Positions 53,164 to 62,080 of a stretch of DNA of 64,000 bases are shown here, piece by piece. The stretch is taken from assembly GCF_014844075.1 (NCBI RefSeq), contig NZ_CP062165.1:3596001-3660000 (forward strand), given 5' to 3'. A program made the translations under genes and the position numbers. Every line of letters begins with the position of its first letter. Position 1 is the stretch's first letter. The notes under the pieces were generated by a model, which saw nothing but the letters and a program-made list of their open reading frames with translations, was not told the DNA's origin and made no database searches. This stretch comes from Paenibacillus sp. JNUCC-31. GTDB taxonomy: Bacteria; Bacillota; Bacilli; Paenibacillales; Paenibacillaceae.

Positions 53164-54123
53164 ATGACTATTCAAACTGCAGGTATTCACCATATTACAG
53201 CTTTTGCGGGAGATCCGCAGGCCAATGTCGACTTTTATGCTGGAGTTCTGGGACTTCGTCTTGTGAAAAAAACGATCAACTTTGATGCACCTGATGTATA
53301 CCATCTGTATTTTGGGGATGAGAACGGAAGCCCGGGCACCATCATTACATTCTTTCCATCAGCCGGATCACCGCGAGGAAAAATCGGTGGCGGTCAGGTC
53401 GGCATTACCTCATATGTGATTCCGCCTGGGACTATTGGCTTCTGGCAGAATCGCCTGGAACAGTATAACATTGAGGTAACCAAAACCAATCGTTTTAACG
53501 AAGAGCTGCTGCAGTTCGAAGACAGCGAGGGTTTGCGTCTTGAACTGGTTGAACGTGAAGAGGGCGCTGCGAGCACCTGGGTTCATGAAGGCATTCCCGC
53601 GGACAAAGCCATCAAAGGATTCGGAGGCGCCGTGCTGTTCAGCGTCAATCCGCAAAGAACGATGGATGCGCTGGATAAAATACTCGGATTCACCAAAGTA
53701 GATGAAGACGAGGAGTATGTACGATTCCGGTCCTTCGGAGATATCGGTAATGTTGTGGATGTTCCTGTCACCCGGATGGCTCTGGGCGTTGGTGGAGCAG
53801 GGACGGTCCACCATATCGCGTGGCGTGCCAAAGATTTTGCAGAGCATGAACAATGGAGAGAGGCTGTACAACAGTATGGCTATCAGCCGACCCCGGTTCG
53901 GGACCGCCAATATTTTAACGCCATCTATTTCAGAGAAGCTGGTGGTATCCTGTTCGAAATTGCTACCGATCCTCCTGGATTCACGAAAGATGAGCCCGCG
54001 GAGTCGCTTGGACAAAAACTCATGCTGCCGGAATGGTTTGAACCATACCGTGCCCAAATCGAAGGCAATTTGCAGCCGATCCAGGTAAGAACGCTTGTGC
54101 CTGCAACAGCAGCGATGGAGTAA
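53164..54123 (+). CDS. Ring-cleaving dioxygenase (MhqA/MhqO-like, vicinal oxygen chelate family)
   Basis: A 319-residue metal-dependent dioxygenase made of two glyoxalase-like modules. Metal ligands are likely in GIHHITAFAGDP (about residue 10), TVHHIAWRAKDF (about 218) and ILFEIATDPPGF (about 263). Relatives in Bacillus detoxify hydroquinone and catechol-type electrophiles and are repressed by MhqR. RBS AAGGAGG precedes ATG 53164. The upstream palindrome fits MarR-type control by an electrophile sensor that is not encoded in the window. Confidence 0.92.
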   Translation: MTIQTAGIHHITAFAGDPQANVDFYAGVLGLRLVKKTINFDAPDVYHLYFGDENGSPGTIITFFPSAGSPRGKIGGGQVGITSYVIPPGTIGFWQNRLEQYNIEVTKTNRFNEELLQFEDSEGLRLELVEREEGAASTWVHEGIPADKAIKGFGGAVLFSVNPQRTMDALDKILGFTKVDEDEEYVRFRSFGDIGNVVDVPVTRMALGVGGAGTVHHIAWRAKDFAEHEQWREAVQQYGYQPTPVRDRQYFNAIYFREAGGILFEIATDPPGFTKDEPAESLGQKLMLPEWFEPYRAQIEGNLQPIQVRTLVPATAAME

Positions 54124-54233
54124 GGTGGATGGCGCTCAGAGCTTTTACTCTGGGCGCGTCATCAAGCCAGCGGGTAGGTAAGCGTACAGGCAATAGGTAT
54201 CGTATTATGAGGAAAATAAAGGAGCATTGAAGG

Positions 54234-55322
54234 ATGATGGAGAAAAAGGTTACCTGGCTGGAGCTGTTCTATGATTTGCTTTTTGTAGCCGCAGTCTCCA
54301 AAGCGGGACATGTTCTGCTGCATGCCGAACATGGCGTGATTTCGTTTGAATATCTGATGAAATTTGTGTTGATTTTCATTCCTGTTTGGTGGGCATGGGT
54401 CGGTCAGACCCTATTCATTAACCGTTATGGTCAGGATATCCTGAGCCATCGAATATTTCTCATCCTTCAACTCCTGTCTGTTCTGGTGATGACAGCAAGC
54501 CTCTCGACTCATTTTGATCAATATTACCTGTCATTCTTCATCGGGTATATCGGATCGAGGGCGTTTACGGCCATTCAGTACCTGACCGTCCATAAATCCA
54601 AAAGTACACATCAACAACATGCTGCCCGTTACCTGGGCACCTGTTTCATCATTGGTATATTGATTTCATCGGGTTCTCTGTTTTTCGATTCCTGGCTGCG
54701 CTACGTGATTTTGTATGCGGGGATCGCTGTGGATATCGTACTTCCGTTGATTGGACGCAAAAATCTGGTGAAAGTGCCGGTTCAGACACATCACTTGCTG
54801 GAGCGTTTCGCACTCTTTACACTCATCCTGCTGGGTGAATCGGTGATTAGTATTATCGCTGTGCTGCAAGCAGACCATTGGGATATGAAGTCTATCCTGT
54901 TTGCCGTTTTCACTTCTATATTTGTCATTGCTATGTGGTGGCAGTACTTCGAGAATGTAGAGAAAAAGGTAAGCAAAGAGATTCAGACTGCGGGGCAAGC
55001 GATTATTTATGGTCATCTGTTTATCTACATATCCATGAGCATGATCGCCGCTTCGATCCAGTTGTTGTATCAGAACCAACTGAACTATGTGTTCATGATC
55101 GGGTTTATGTTTGGATCAGTGCTGCTGTATTTCTTGTCGACCTCACTTGTGTTCCATCGCTACAGACATGCCCATATGCGACTCCGTCCGCTTCACTTGG
55201 CGATTATGCTGGGATTGCTGGCTGCGTTCGTTCTTGTGGATCTCATCTACCAGGTGCCTAATTATGCCATTGTGGGAGAGAACATGGTGTTCTTCCTTGT
55301 CTATGCCAAACTAACGACCTGA
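54234..55322 (+). CDS. Low temperature requirement protein A (LtrA) family membrane protein
   Basis: A 362-residue integral membrane protein with roughly ten hydrophobic segments. Family signature: KVTWLELFYDLLFVAAVSKAGH near the N-terminus, and LLERFALFTLILLGESVISI in the middle. The biochemical role of LtrA proteins is unknown; the name comes from a Listeria cold-growth phenotype. Two adjacent ATGs (54234, 54237) follow AAAGGAG. A terminator hairpin closes it. Confidence 0.92.
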   Translation: MMEKKVTWLELFYDLLFVAAVSKAGHVLLHAEHGVISFEYLMKFVLIFIPVWWAWVGQTLFINRYGQDILSHRIFLILQLLSVLVMTASLSTHFDQYYLSFFIGYIGSRAFTAIQYLTVHKSKSTHQQHAARYLGTCFIIGILISSGSLFFDSWLRYVILYAGIAVDIVLPLIGRKNLVKVPVQTHHLLERFALFTLILLGESVISIIAVLQADHWDMKSILFAVFTSIFVIAMWWQYFENVEKKVSKEIQTAGQAIIYGHLFIYISMSMIAASIQLLYQNQLNYVFMIGFMFGSVLLYFLSTSLVFHRYRHAHMRLRPLHLAIMLGLLAAFVLVDLIYQVPNYAIVGENMVFFLVYAKLTT

Positions 55323-55342
55323 TGCATGGGTCGAAAAAGAAT

Positions 55343-55376
55343 AAAAGTCACGAACGGATAACGTTTGTGGCTTTTT
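55343..55376 (+). terminator. Intrinsic terminator after the LtrA gene
   Basis: AAAAGTCACGAACG (55343-55356) pairs with CGTTTGTGGCTTTT (55362-55375), with two G-U pairs, ending in a T tract. Confidence 0.85.
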
Positions 55377-55545
55377 GGGCTGGATATTTGTAAAATGCAT
55401 ACTCATCACATAAAAAAACGTTTAACCTGATTTATTTTCTGTTATAGAATCTGTTAATATGAGACTAGATCCAAGTGAATCTACCAGATGAACGAATATC
55501 CATAGCGATTCGTGGGGATGGAGATGACAATCAGGAGGGAAAACT

Positions 55546-58332
55546 TTGAGCACACATCAAATCGGAGTTCCATTGGAAGGGTTTGCAGAGTTTAGCCGCA
55601 CGGTTGCCGCAGAAGGCGCAGTGCTTTTGAAGAACGAAGGACAGGCTCTTCCAATTCAAAAAAACGAAAACGTTTCAGTGTTTGGACGGATTCAAGTCAA
55701 TTATTATCGCAGTGGCACAGGCTCAGGTGGTAGCGTTCATGTGGCGTATACAACCAATTTGCTGGATGGCATGCGTAGCAAGAAGGGATTTACGGTCAAT
55801 GAAGAGCTGGCAGCTGTCTATGAAAAGTGGATTGAAGAAAACCCATTTGATGATGGCGGAAAAGTGTGGGCGGCAGAGCCGTGGAATCAGAAGGAGATGC
55901 CTTTAACGGATGAATTGGTATCCCAGGCCAGAACGAAATCCAGCAAAGCGATCGTGGTTATTGGACGCACAGCAGGTGAGGATCAGGATAACGTCGATGC
56001 GCCAGGCAGCTATCAATTGACGGAAGATGAGAAAGCGATGCTGAAGCAGGTCACGAACCATTTTGAACAAACGATCGTGGTGCTGAATGTATCGAACATT
56101 ATGGACATGAGCTGGTTGAATGATGAAAGTTATGTTCATCCGATCCAAAGTGTCATCTACTCGTGGCATGGCGGTATGGAGGGTGGTAATGCGATTGCTG
56201 ATGTACTGGCCGGAGACGTTACACCAAGTGGTAAATTAACCGATACGATTGCGTATTCCATTGAAGATTATCCTTCCACGAGCAATTACGGGAATGAGTT
56301 CAAGAACCTTTATCAAGAAGATATCTACGTAGGCTATCGTTATTTCGAAACGTTTCGACCTGAAAAAGTACAATTTGAATTTGGATATGGCCTGTCCTAT
56401 ACCACATTCACAACCAAGGCTGAGGACGCAAAATGGATCTCACAAGATGGAGAAAACATCATTAAGGTGAATGTAACCGTAACCAATACGGGGACAACCT
56501 ATGCGGGTAAAGAAGTAGTGCAGGTCTATTATGAAGCCCCACAAGGCCAATTAGGAAAACCGGCGAAAGCCCTGGTGGCATTCGGCAAAACCAATCTGCT
56601 TCAGCCAGGTGAGTCTCAGCGTCTGACCGTGAGCTTCACTGTGAATTCCATGGCATCCTATGATGATGCTGGCGTAACGGGCCATGCATCGGCGTATGTG
56701 CTGGAGGCAGGAACGTACCGCATATACGTGGGAACCAGTGTCAAAAATGTGGAACACGTCAGCATTGATGGCCAGGATGGCTATGTAATAGAAACGATTC
56801 AACTCGTGGAGCAGCTCCAGGAGGCCATGGCACCAACAGAAAGCTTTACGAGAATGAAGCCGGGAGCGCGTAAGGAAGATGGTTCGTATGAGCTGATCTT
56901 TGCCGATGTACCAACGCGCCAAGTATCTATGGCTGAACGGATTGAACAATGCCTGCCGCAAACGCTGGAACAGACCGGCAATCAGGGCTACAAGCTGAGA
57001 GACGTGAAGGATGGCAAAGTCAGCCTGGAAGCTTTTATCGCCCAACTGAGCGATCAGGATCTGGCGGCAATCGTGAGAGGCGAAGGTATGAGCAGCCCAC
57101 TCGTTACATCGGGTACAGCTTCCGCATTTGGCGGCGTGAGCGACAGTCTGTTTAACTACGGAATCCCTGTTGCTTGTACCGCAGATGGCCCGTCCGGTAT
57201 TCGTATGGACAGCGGGGAGAAAGCGACACAAGTCTCCATTGGAACATTGCTGGCGGCAACATGGAATGCAGAGCTTGTCGAAGAGCTGTATGTGATGGAA
57301 GGTCAGGAATTGCTGAGAAATCAGGTGGATGCACTTCTCGGGCCTGGATTGAATATTCGCCGCAGCCCGCTGAACGGACGTAACTTTGAGTATTTCTCGG
57401 AAGACCCGTTGATTTCTGGTGTATTTGCTGCGGCTTGCACAAAAGGGATTATGAAGGGTGGCTCTAATGCCACGCTGAAACACTTCTCTTGCAACAATCA
57501 GGAGAAACATCGCAGTAAAGTGGATGCGGTTGTGTCCGAGCGCGCACTGCGTGAGATCTATCTGAAAGGATTCGAGATTGCCGTGAAACAAGGCGGTGCG
57601 AATTCAATCATGACGTCCTACAATCCGATCAACGGACATTGGGCGGCATCCAACTACGATATGAACACCACGATTCTTCGCGGAGAATGGGGCTTCCAGG
57701 GGATCGTGATGACGGACTGGTGGGCAATCATGAACGATGGCGTCGAAGGTGGACCAGCAGACCGGAAAAACACCAATTGGATGGTTCGTGCCCAAAACGA
57801 TCTGTACATGGTTGTACCTAACTATGGTGCGGAAATCAACGGCTGGGATGACAATACGATCGAATCTCTGGAAAATGGGACGTTGACACGTGGAGAGCTT
57901 CAGCGCTCCGCCATGAATATTTGTGAGTTCATCATGAATGCGCCTGTCTTCTCCAGAAAACATGAGATTGTAGAGAATGTCGCTTCATTCCAAGCCAATG
58001 CTTCACTTTCCACAGAACAGGCGCAAGTCCTGGCTGACAATGCGCAGATCAAACCCGTTGTGGGCGAACCCGTCTACATGAAAGTGGACGAAGCAAGCCA
58101 ATACCGGATAATTGTACAGATCATGTCTCCTGAGCCGGAACTGGCTCAAAGTGCTTGTAATGTGATTCTCAATGATCAATTGATGACGACCATTCAAACC
58201 AATGGTACCGAGGGCAAATGGATCAGACAGAAACTTGTCAAAGTAGAATTGGAGGCAGGATTGTACGAATTGAAGCTGGACTTCACCAAACCGGGTCTGC
58301 AGATCGACTGGATCGAATTTAAACAAGTGTAA
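55546..58332 (+). CDS. GH3 beta-glycosidase with permuted domain order
   Basis: A 928-residue GH3 enzyme, no signal peptide, so cytosolic. The domain order is reversed from most GH3 enzymes. The alpha/beta sandwich (GH3_C) comes first (SRTVAAEGAVLLKNEGQALP, then VVIGRTAGEDQDN and SGKLTDTIAYS). A fibronectin-III-like domain (NTGTTYAGKEVVQVYYEAP, about 310-400) follows, then the (beta/alpha)8 barrel (about 500-820) with DALLGPGLNIRRSPLNGRNFEYFSEDP and the nucleophile D724 in GIVMTDWW. A short beta-rich C-terminal domain follows. TTG 55546 has AGGAGGG 5 bases upstream. Permuted GH3 beta-glucosidases are known, for example from Ruminococcus and Butyrivibrio; the sugar specificity here is not determined. 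Confidence 0.94.
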   Translation: MSTHQIGVPLEGFAEFSRTVAAEGAVLLKNEGQALPIQKNENVSVFGRIQVNYYRSGTGSGGSVHVAYTTNLLDGMRSKKGFTVNEELAAVYEKWIEENPFDDGGKVWAAEPWNQKEMPLTDELVSQARTKSSKAIVVIGRTAGEDQDNVDAPGSYQLTEDEKAMLKQVTNHFEQTIVVLNVSNIMDMSWLNDESYVHPIQSVIYSWHGGMEGGNAIADVLAGDVTPSGKLTDTIAYSIEDYPSTSNYGNEFKNLYQEDIYVGYRYFETFRPEKVQFEFGYGLSYTTFTTKAEDAKWISQDGENIIKVNVTVTNTGTTYAGKEVVQVYYEAPQGQLGKPAKALVAFGKTNLLQPGESQRLTVSFTVNSMASYDDAGVTGHASAYVLEAGTYRIYVGTSVKNVEHVSIDGQDGYVIETIQLVEQLQEAMAPTESFTRMKPGARKEDGSYELIFADVPTRQVSMAERIEQCLPQTLEQTGNQGYKLRDVKDGKVSLEAFIAQLSDQDLAAIVRGEGMSSPLVTSGTASAFGGVSDSLFNYGIPVACTADGPSGIRMDSGEKATQVSIGTLLAATWNAELVEELYVMEGQELLRNQVDALLGPGLNIRRSPLNGRNFEYFSEDPLISGVFAAACTKGIMKGGSNATLKHFSCNNQEKHRSKVDAVVSERALREIYLKGFEIAVKQGGANSIMTSYNPINGHWAASNYDMNTTILRGEWGFQGIVMTDWWAIMNDGVEGGPADRKNTNWMVRAQNDLYMVVPNYGAEINGWDDNTIESLENGTLTRGELQRSAMNICEFIMNAPVFSRKHEIVENVASFQANASLSTEQAQVLADNAQIKPVVGEPVYMKVDEASQYRIIVQIMSPEPELAQSACNVILNDQLMTTIQTNGTEGKWIRQKLVKVELEAGLYELKLDFTKPGLQIDWIEFKQV

Positions 58333-58433
58333 TGCATGATGGTCTGATATGTTGTAACTGAACATGACGACTGTTATGATTGTGTTATGAGATCCGGAAT
58401 TTCTGAACAATCAGGTCAGGAGTGTTGCTAAGG

Positions 58434-58622
58434 ATGAGAAGGTACAATTTTTGGAGTCCCATTCTGCTGATTGCGGTCGCGCTGATTGTGAGAGGCCTGG
58501 TTACCAATCTGGGCGTTCTGTTCGGCATGTCGCATGATGCAGCAAGTAATATCGCGATTGTAGCCATGTTGATTGCTGCACTGATCATGTTTAATCGAAT
58601 GACTAAGGCAAAGCGTAAATAA
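58434..58622 (+). CDS. Small two-helix membrane protein
   Basis: 62 residues with a basic start MRRYNFW, transmembrane segments at about 9-25 and 38-54, and a basic tail KAKRK. I do not recognise a family. ATG 58434 is used because TTG 58425 sits too close to CAGGAG (58417-58422). It follows the GH3 gene by about 100 bases and is closed by a terminator. Confidence 0.65.
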   Translation: MRRYNFWSPILLIAVALIVRGLVTNLGVLFGMSHDAASNIAIVAMLIAALIMFNRMTKAKRK

Positions 58623-58650
58623 TCGTATAGATACAAAATATGAATCAAGC

Positions 58651-58679
58651 GAGAGACACCCTTAGGGGTGTCTCTTTTT
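58651..58679 (+). terminator. Intrinsic terminator after the small membrane protein
   Basis: GAGACACC (58653-58660) pairs with GGTGTCTC (58667-58674), followed by TTTTTG. Confidence 0.88.
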
Positions 58680-58806
58680 GCGTATTGACGTTTTAATCAC
58701 AACGTCTTAGACTGGTTATGAATAAAAGAATAACATTTATAAAATAACAAAAATAACAAAAAAATTGTGACTCAATGCCAATCATTTTCCGAAAGGAGGC
58801 CCACTC

Positions 58807-59067
58807 ATGAAGATTATGGCGGACAAACAATATGTCTTTCAGGAAGGTCAGCCGTTTCAGAGCAGTCATGCGTCTATAGTTGCGATGTTGCCAATTGGAG
58901 AGGTTGAGGCGGCGCGGTTTGCAGGCACGCATGAGAAGGCAAGTGATGTGGCGATCGGGATGTTGCGAAAGCAGGGAGGGGCATGTGCGGTTCCGCCGAG
59001 ATTGGCAGTGTATACGTGGAAAAGGAATCGAATTGCTTTCGGGAAGCTGACTGTCAACGACAGATGA
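58807..59067 (+). pseudogene. Remnant of a sialidase/BNR-repeat hydrolase N-terminus
   Basis: An 86-codon frame with a strong AAAGGAGG site. Its first 65 residues resemble the N-terminal propeller blade of bacterial sialidase-like proteins: YVFQEGQPFQSSHASIVAML, then GEVEAARFAGTHEKASDVAIG and PPRLA. The family reads SCHAST, AAWFGGT and DVAIW, so key residues have drifted. The rest of the protein (several hundred residues) is missing, and a hairpin AAGGACCG / CGGTCCTT (59076-59083 with 59104-59111) follows. It is probably a truncated, non-functional leftover that still has translation signals. Confidence 0.6.
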
Positions 59068-59168
59068 ACATAATCAAGGACCGCTGGAGATGATGTGCTC
59101 TGTCGGTCCTTTATGGCATTTGTCGGACTAATCTCGGCAGAAAACCGGCATGAGAGGAGAAAAATCCA

Positions 59169-60626
59169 GTGAATACAACCGATTGGGTGAAGACGGCGGC
59201 ACAGGTTGTGCCATCGGAGCGCCAGTTGAAGTGGCAGCAGATGGAGTTCTATGCATTTATTCATTTTACCGTGAATACGTTTACAGATCAGGAATGGGGC
59301 ATGGGGAATGAAGATCCCGCTATCTTTAACCCTTCCGATCTGAGTGCCCGGCAATGGGTTCAGGCGTGCAAGTCTGCCGAGATGACAGGATTGATTCTTA
59401 CGTGCAAGCATCATGACGGGTTTTGTTTATGGCCAAGCGAGTACACGGATCATACGGTTGCTGCCAGCCCATGGCGTAATGGTACAGGTGATCTGGTGAA
59501 AGAAGTTGCCGATGCATGCAGGGAAGGCGGGTTGAAGTTCGGCGTCTATCTGTCGCCGTGGGACCGGCATGAAGCATCCTACGGGGATTCGGAGCGATAT
59601 AACGAGTTTTTCATGAATCAGCTGCGTGAACTGCTAACCCAGTATGGTGAACTTTTCTGCGTGTGGTTCGATGGGGCATGTGGAGAGGGGCCGAATGGTA
59701 AAAGGCAGGTCTATGACTGGGAGGCCTATTATGCAATCATTCGCGAGTTGCAGCCAGAGGCGGTGATCTCGGTATGCGGCCCGGATGTTCGCTGGTGTGG
59801 CAATGAGGCAGGGCATACCCGGGCTTCTGAATGGAGCGTTGTACCTGCTTACTTGCAGGATAACGAGAAGATCCAGGAGCAATCCCAGCAGGTGGATGAT
59901 GGCGAGTTTGCCAGCAGAATTAATACACAGGATGCAGATTTGGGGAGTCGGAATGTGATCCGGCAGCATGAGGGCAAGCTCATCTGGTATCCAGCAGAAG
60001 TGAATACATCCATCCGTCCGGGTTGGTTCTATCATGCCAGCGAGGATGATCAGGTTAAATCGCTGGAGGAACTGCTTAGCATCTATGATGGAGCGGTTGG
60101 GGGCAACGCCAACTTTCTGCTTAATCTTCCGCCAGACCCACGCGGCCTCATTCACGAACAGGATGCTGAGCGGCTGGCACAGCTCGGAGACGTTTTGCGG
60201 AGCACTTATCGGCAAAGTCTGGCTGTAGGTGCCCGGATTCGGGCATCAGTGACAAGGAATGAGGAACATGTGGCTTCCCATGTATTGCGAGAGGAAGCCG
60301 ATACGTTCTGGTGCCCCTCTGAAGGGACAGAACAGGCCTGGCTGGAGGTGGAGCTGCCGGAGGAGAGGCTGTTCGACCGAGTGGTTCTCATGGAACATAT
60401 CCGTTCAGGTCAACGAATTGAGCGTTTTACGCTGGAGGCAAAGGGTGAGAGTGGTGATTGGCAGGAGCTGTATTGCGGGACGGTTGTTGGTCACAAACGA
60501 ATCTGTCGTTTCGATGCCCTCACCGCCAAAACCATTCGTATAACCATTCATGAATCCAGATGGTATCCTACATTGTCCCGGCTGGGTGTATATCTAAGCA
60601 AACAGAAGGAGGAGCCTAAAAGATGA
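59169..60626 (+). CDS. GH29 alpha-L-fucosidase
   Basis: A 485-residue retaining alpha-L-fucosidase without a signal peptide, acting on imported or released fucosylated glycans. Catalytic-barrel signatures: WQQMEFYAFIHFTVNTFTDQEWG, TGLILTCKHHDGFCLWPSEYTDHTV, KFGVYLSPWDRHEASYG and FCVWFDGACGEG, whose aspartate is the family nucleophile. A C-terminal beta-sandwich (RFTLEAKGESGDWQEL) resembles a galactose-binding-like domain. GTG 59169 has GAGGAG upstream. It sits between a sialidase remnant and a GH35 remnant. Confidence 0.95.
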   Translation: MNTTDWVKTAAQVVPSERQLKWQQMEFYAFIHFTVNTFTDQEWGMGNEDPAIFNPSDLSARQWVQACKSAEMTGLILTCKHHDGFCLWPSEYTDHTVAASPWRNGTGDLVKEVADACREGGLKFGVYLSPWDRHEASYGDSERYNEFFMNQLRELLTQYGELFCVWFDGACGEGPNGKRQVYDWEAYYAIIRELQPEAVISVCGPDVRWCGNEAGHTRASEWSVVPAYLQDNEKIQEQSQQVDDGEFASRINTQDADLGSRNVIRQHEGKLIWYPAEVNTSIRPGWFYHASEDDQVKSLEELLSIYDGAVGGNANFLLNLPPDPRGLIHEQDAERLAQLGDVLRSTYRQSLAVGARIRASVTRNEEHVASHVLREEADTFWCPSEGTEQAWLEVELPEERLFDRVVLMEHIRSGQRIERFTLEAKGESGDWQELYCGTVVGHKRICRFDALTAKTIRITIHESRWYPTLSRLGVYLSKQKEEPKR

Positions 60627-60953
60627 CCTGTCTTCGTTGCCATATGTGAACGGGACAGACAGGAGCGGAAGGCTGCCTTCGTAAATGGTTTTAGTGTTAG
60701 GCCGTTATTGGGAATAAAGGTCCTTAGGTTACATTGGATGTGCCTGCGCTGCTTCTTTGCCAAGGCGAAATTGAAATTGTGATATTTGAGTTGCATGGAA
60801 CTGGTGACCGGACCGTAACATTTGTAGATAAGCCAGTTTTGGATTCATCCCATGGAAAATAGAGTAGTGAACGATTATTGGGAATTGAATGATCTGGTGC
60901 AAAAAGGTATACGTAAGGTAGAGCCACACACCAGCAGGAGAGGATGAGAGGAT
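60627..60953. other. Intergenic region holding a decayed gene end
   Basis: 327 bases between the fucosidase and the sugar epimerase. The middle (60669-60862) is a GH35 remnant. The segment after it shows no gene; AGAGG at 60945 serves the epimerase. Confidence 0.6.
60669..60862 (+). pseudogene. Decayed C-terminal remnant of a GH35 beta-galactosidase
   Basis: Pieces of a GH35 C-terminal jelly-roll are readable across frames. KAAFVNGFS starts at 60669, GRYWE follows in another frame near 60700, and then PALLLCQGEIEIVIFELHG and GDRTVTFVDKPVLDSSHGK run to TAG at 60860-60862. GH35 enzymes end with the pattern VNGF-x-x-GRYW, then P-x-x-x-L-x-x-G-x-N-E-I-V-V-F-E-L and F-V-D-x-P. At least two frameshifts and a stop separate the pieces, so no protein is made. 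Confidence 0.7.
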
Positions 60954-61820
60954 ATGAAAGTAGGACTCAGCACATACAGTCTGCAACAGGTACTGAATAG
61001 CAAAGAAATGACTGTACCGGATGCCATCCGCTACATCGCCGAGCAGGGCGGAGAACATGTGGAGATTGTTCCAATGGGGTACAGCCTGATCGACCAACCG
61101 GAATTAATTGACCAGATTCGAGAGGCTGCGCAAGACGTGGGGATTGACATCTCCAATTATGCAATTGGTGCCAACTTTGTTACAGGGGAAGGCCCGGATG
61201 CACTTGAACATGAGATCGCCGCTGTCATGAAGCATGTGGATGTCGCTGCAGCTCTTGGGGTGACAAGAATGCGTCATGATGTCGCGTTTCGTCCTGCAGA
61301 GGAGGGGACCGTTGCCCAATTTGAGGCCGACCTGCCTGTTCTGGTGAAGGCTTGCCAGCGAATTGCCGATTACGCAGCGAGTCACGGAATTACCACAAGT
61401 GTGGAGAACCATGGTTACTATGTGCAGTCCAGCGAACGAATCCGGCGGTTGGTGCATGAGACGGCTCGGGAAAATTTCAGGACAACGCTGGATATCGGCA
61501 ACTTCCTGTGTGTAGATGAAGACCCGGTTAGCGCTGTGAAAAACAACATTCCTTATGCATCCATGGTGCACGCCAAAGATTTCTATCGGAGACCCTCTTA
61601 CCGTAATCCCGGGGAGGGATGGTTCCAGACCTCACACGGCAATTACCTGCGGGGTGCAATTGTGGGACACGGCGATATTGACATGCCAGAAGTATTCCGT
61701 GTGTTGAAGCAGTCCGGCTATGACGGATATATCTCTGTAGAATTCGAGGGCATGGAAAATTGCAAAACTGCATCCCGCATCGCGATGGATAACGTCCGCC
61801 GCTTCTGGGAGGAAGCATAA
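60954..61820 (+). CDS. Sugar phosphate isomerase/epimerase family TIM-barrel protein
   Basis: A 288-residue AP-endonuclease-2-type TIM barrel (IolE/xylose-isomerase-like). Likely metal-ligand positions are in GITTSVENHGYYV (Glu), FRTTLDIGNFL (Asp), ASMVHAKDFY (His) and DGYISVEFEGME (Glu). It opens MKVGLSTYSLQQVLNSKEMTVPDAIRYIAEQGGEHVEIVPMG. Such proteins isomerise or epimerise sugars or inositols and usually pair with Gfo/Idh/MocA dehydrogenases, as with the gene at 62081. The exact substrate is unknown. Confidence 0.9.
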   Translation: MKVGLSTYSLQQVLNSKEMTVPDAIRYIAEQGGEHVEIVPMGYSLIDQPELIDQIREAAQDVGIDISNYAIGANFVTGEGPDALEHEIAAVMKHVDVAAALGVTRMRHDVAFRPAEEGTVAQFEADLPVLVKACQRIADYAASHGITTSVENHGYYVQSSERIRRLVHETARENFRTTLDIGNFLCVDEDPVSAVKNNIPYASMVHAKDFYRRPSYRNPGEGWFQTSHGNYLRGAIVGHGDIDMPEVFRVLKQSGYDGYISVEFEGMENCKTASRIAMDNVRRFWEEA

Positions 61821-61884
61821 GCAGCGACTGCATTACTTTATAAGTGGAATCAATTTTCATATGTAAGGCTGAAGTAACAGAGGG

Positions 61885-61990
61885 GAAGTTTGGAACTGTA
61901 GGAGCGGTAGCGCCCGCCTTTGTCTGCGGATTTCAACTGCTGAGAGCGGTTGATACAAGAAATCTGTAGACAACAGCGGCCGAAAGTCCA
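61885..61990. repeat. Structured intergenic repeat, copy 2
   Basis: The left arm at 61910-61934 (core CGCCTTTGTCTGCGGATTTC) pairs with the right arm at 61959-61982 (core GAAATCTGTAGACAACAGCGG). The layout and shared words match copies 1 and 3, although the stem sequence has drifted with compensating changes. Confidence 0.6.
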
Positions 61991-62080
61991 AACATTCACC
62001 GTAGTTACGTTAAGCCGATACCATATGTTTTGAATTAACTGATATGACCATCATTCATCAGATTATGGAGGGGAAATTCC

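Noticed and set aside
56551..57591. 346-codon minus-strand frame opposite the GH3 gene
   Set aside because: Antisense shadow of a conserved catalytic domain; no family resemblance or start signal.
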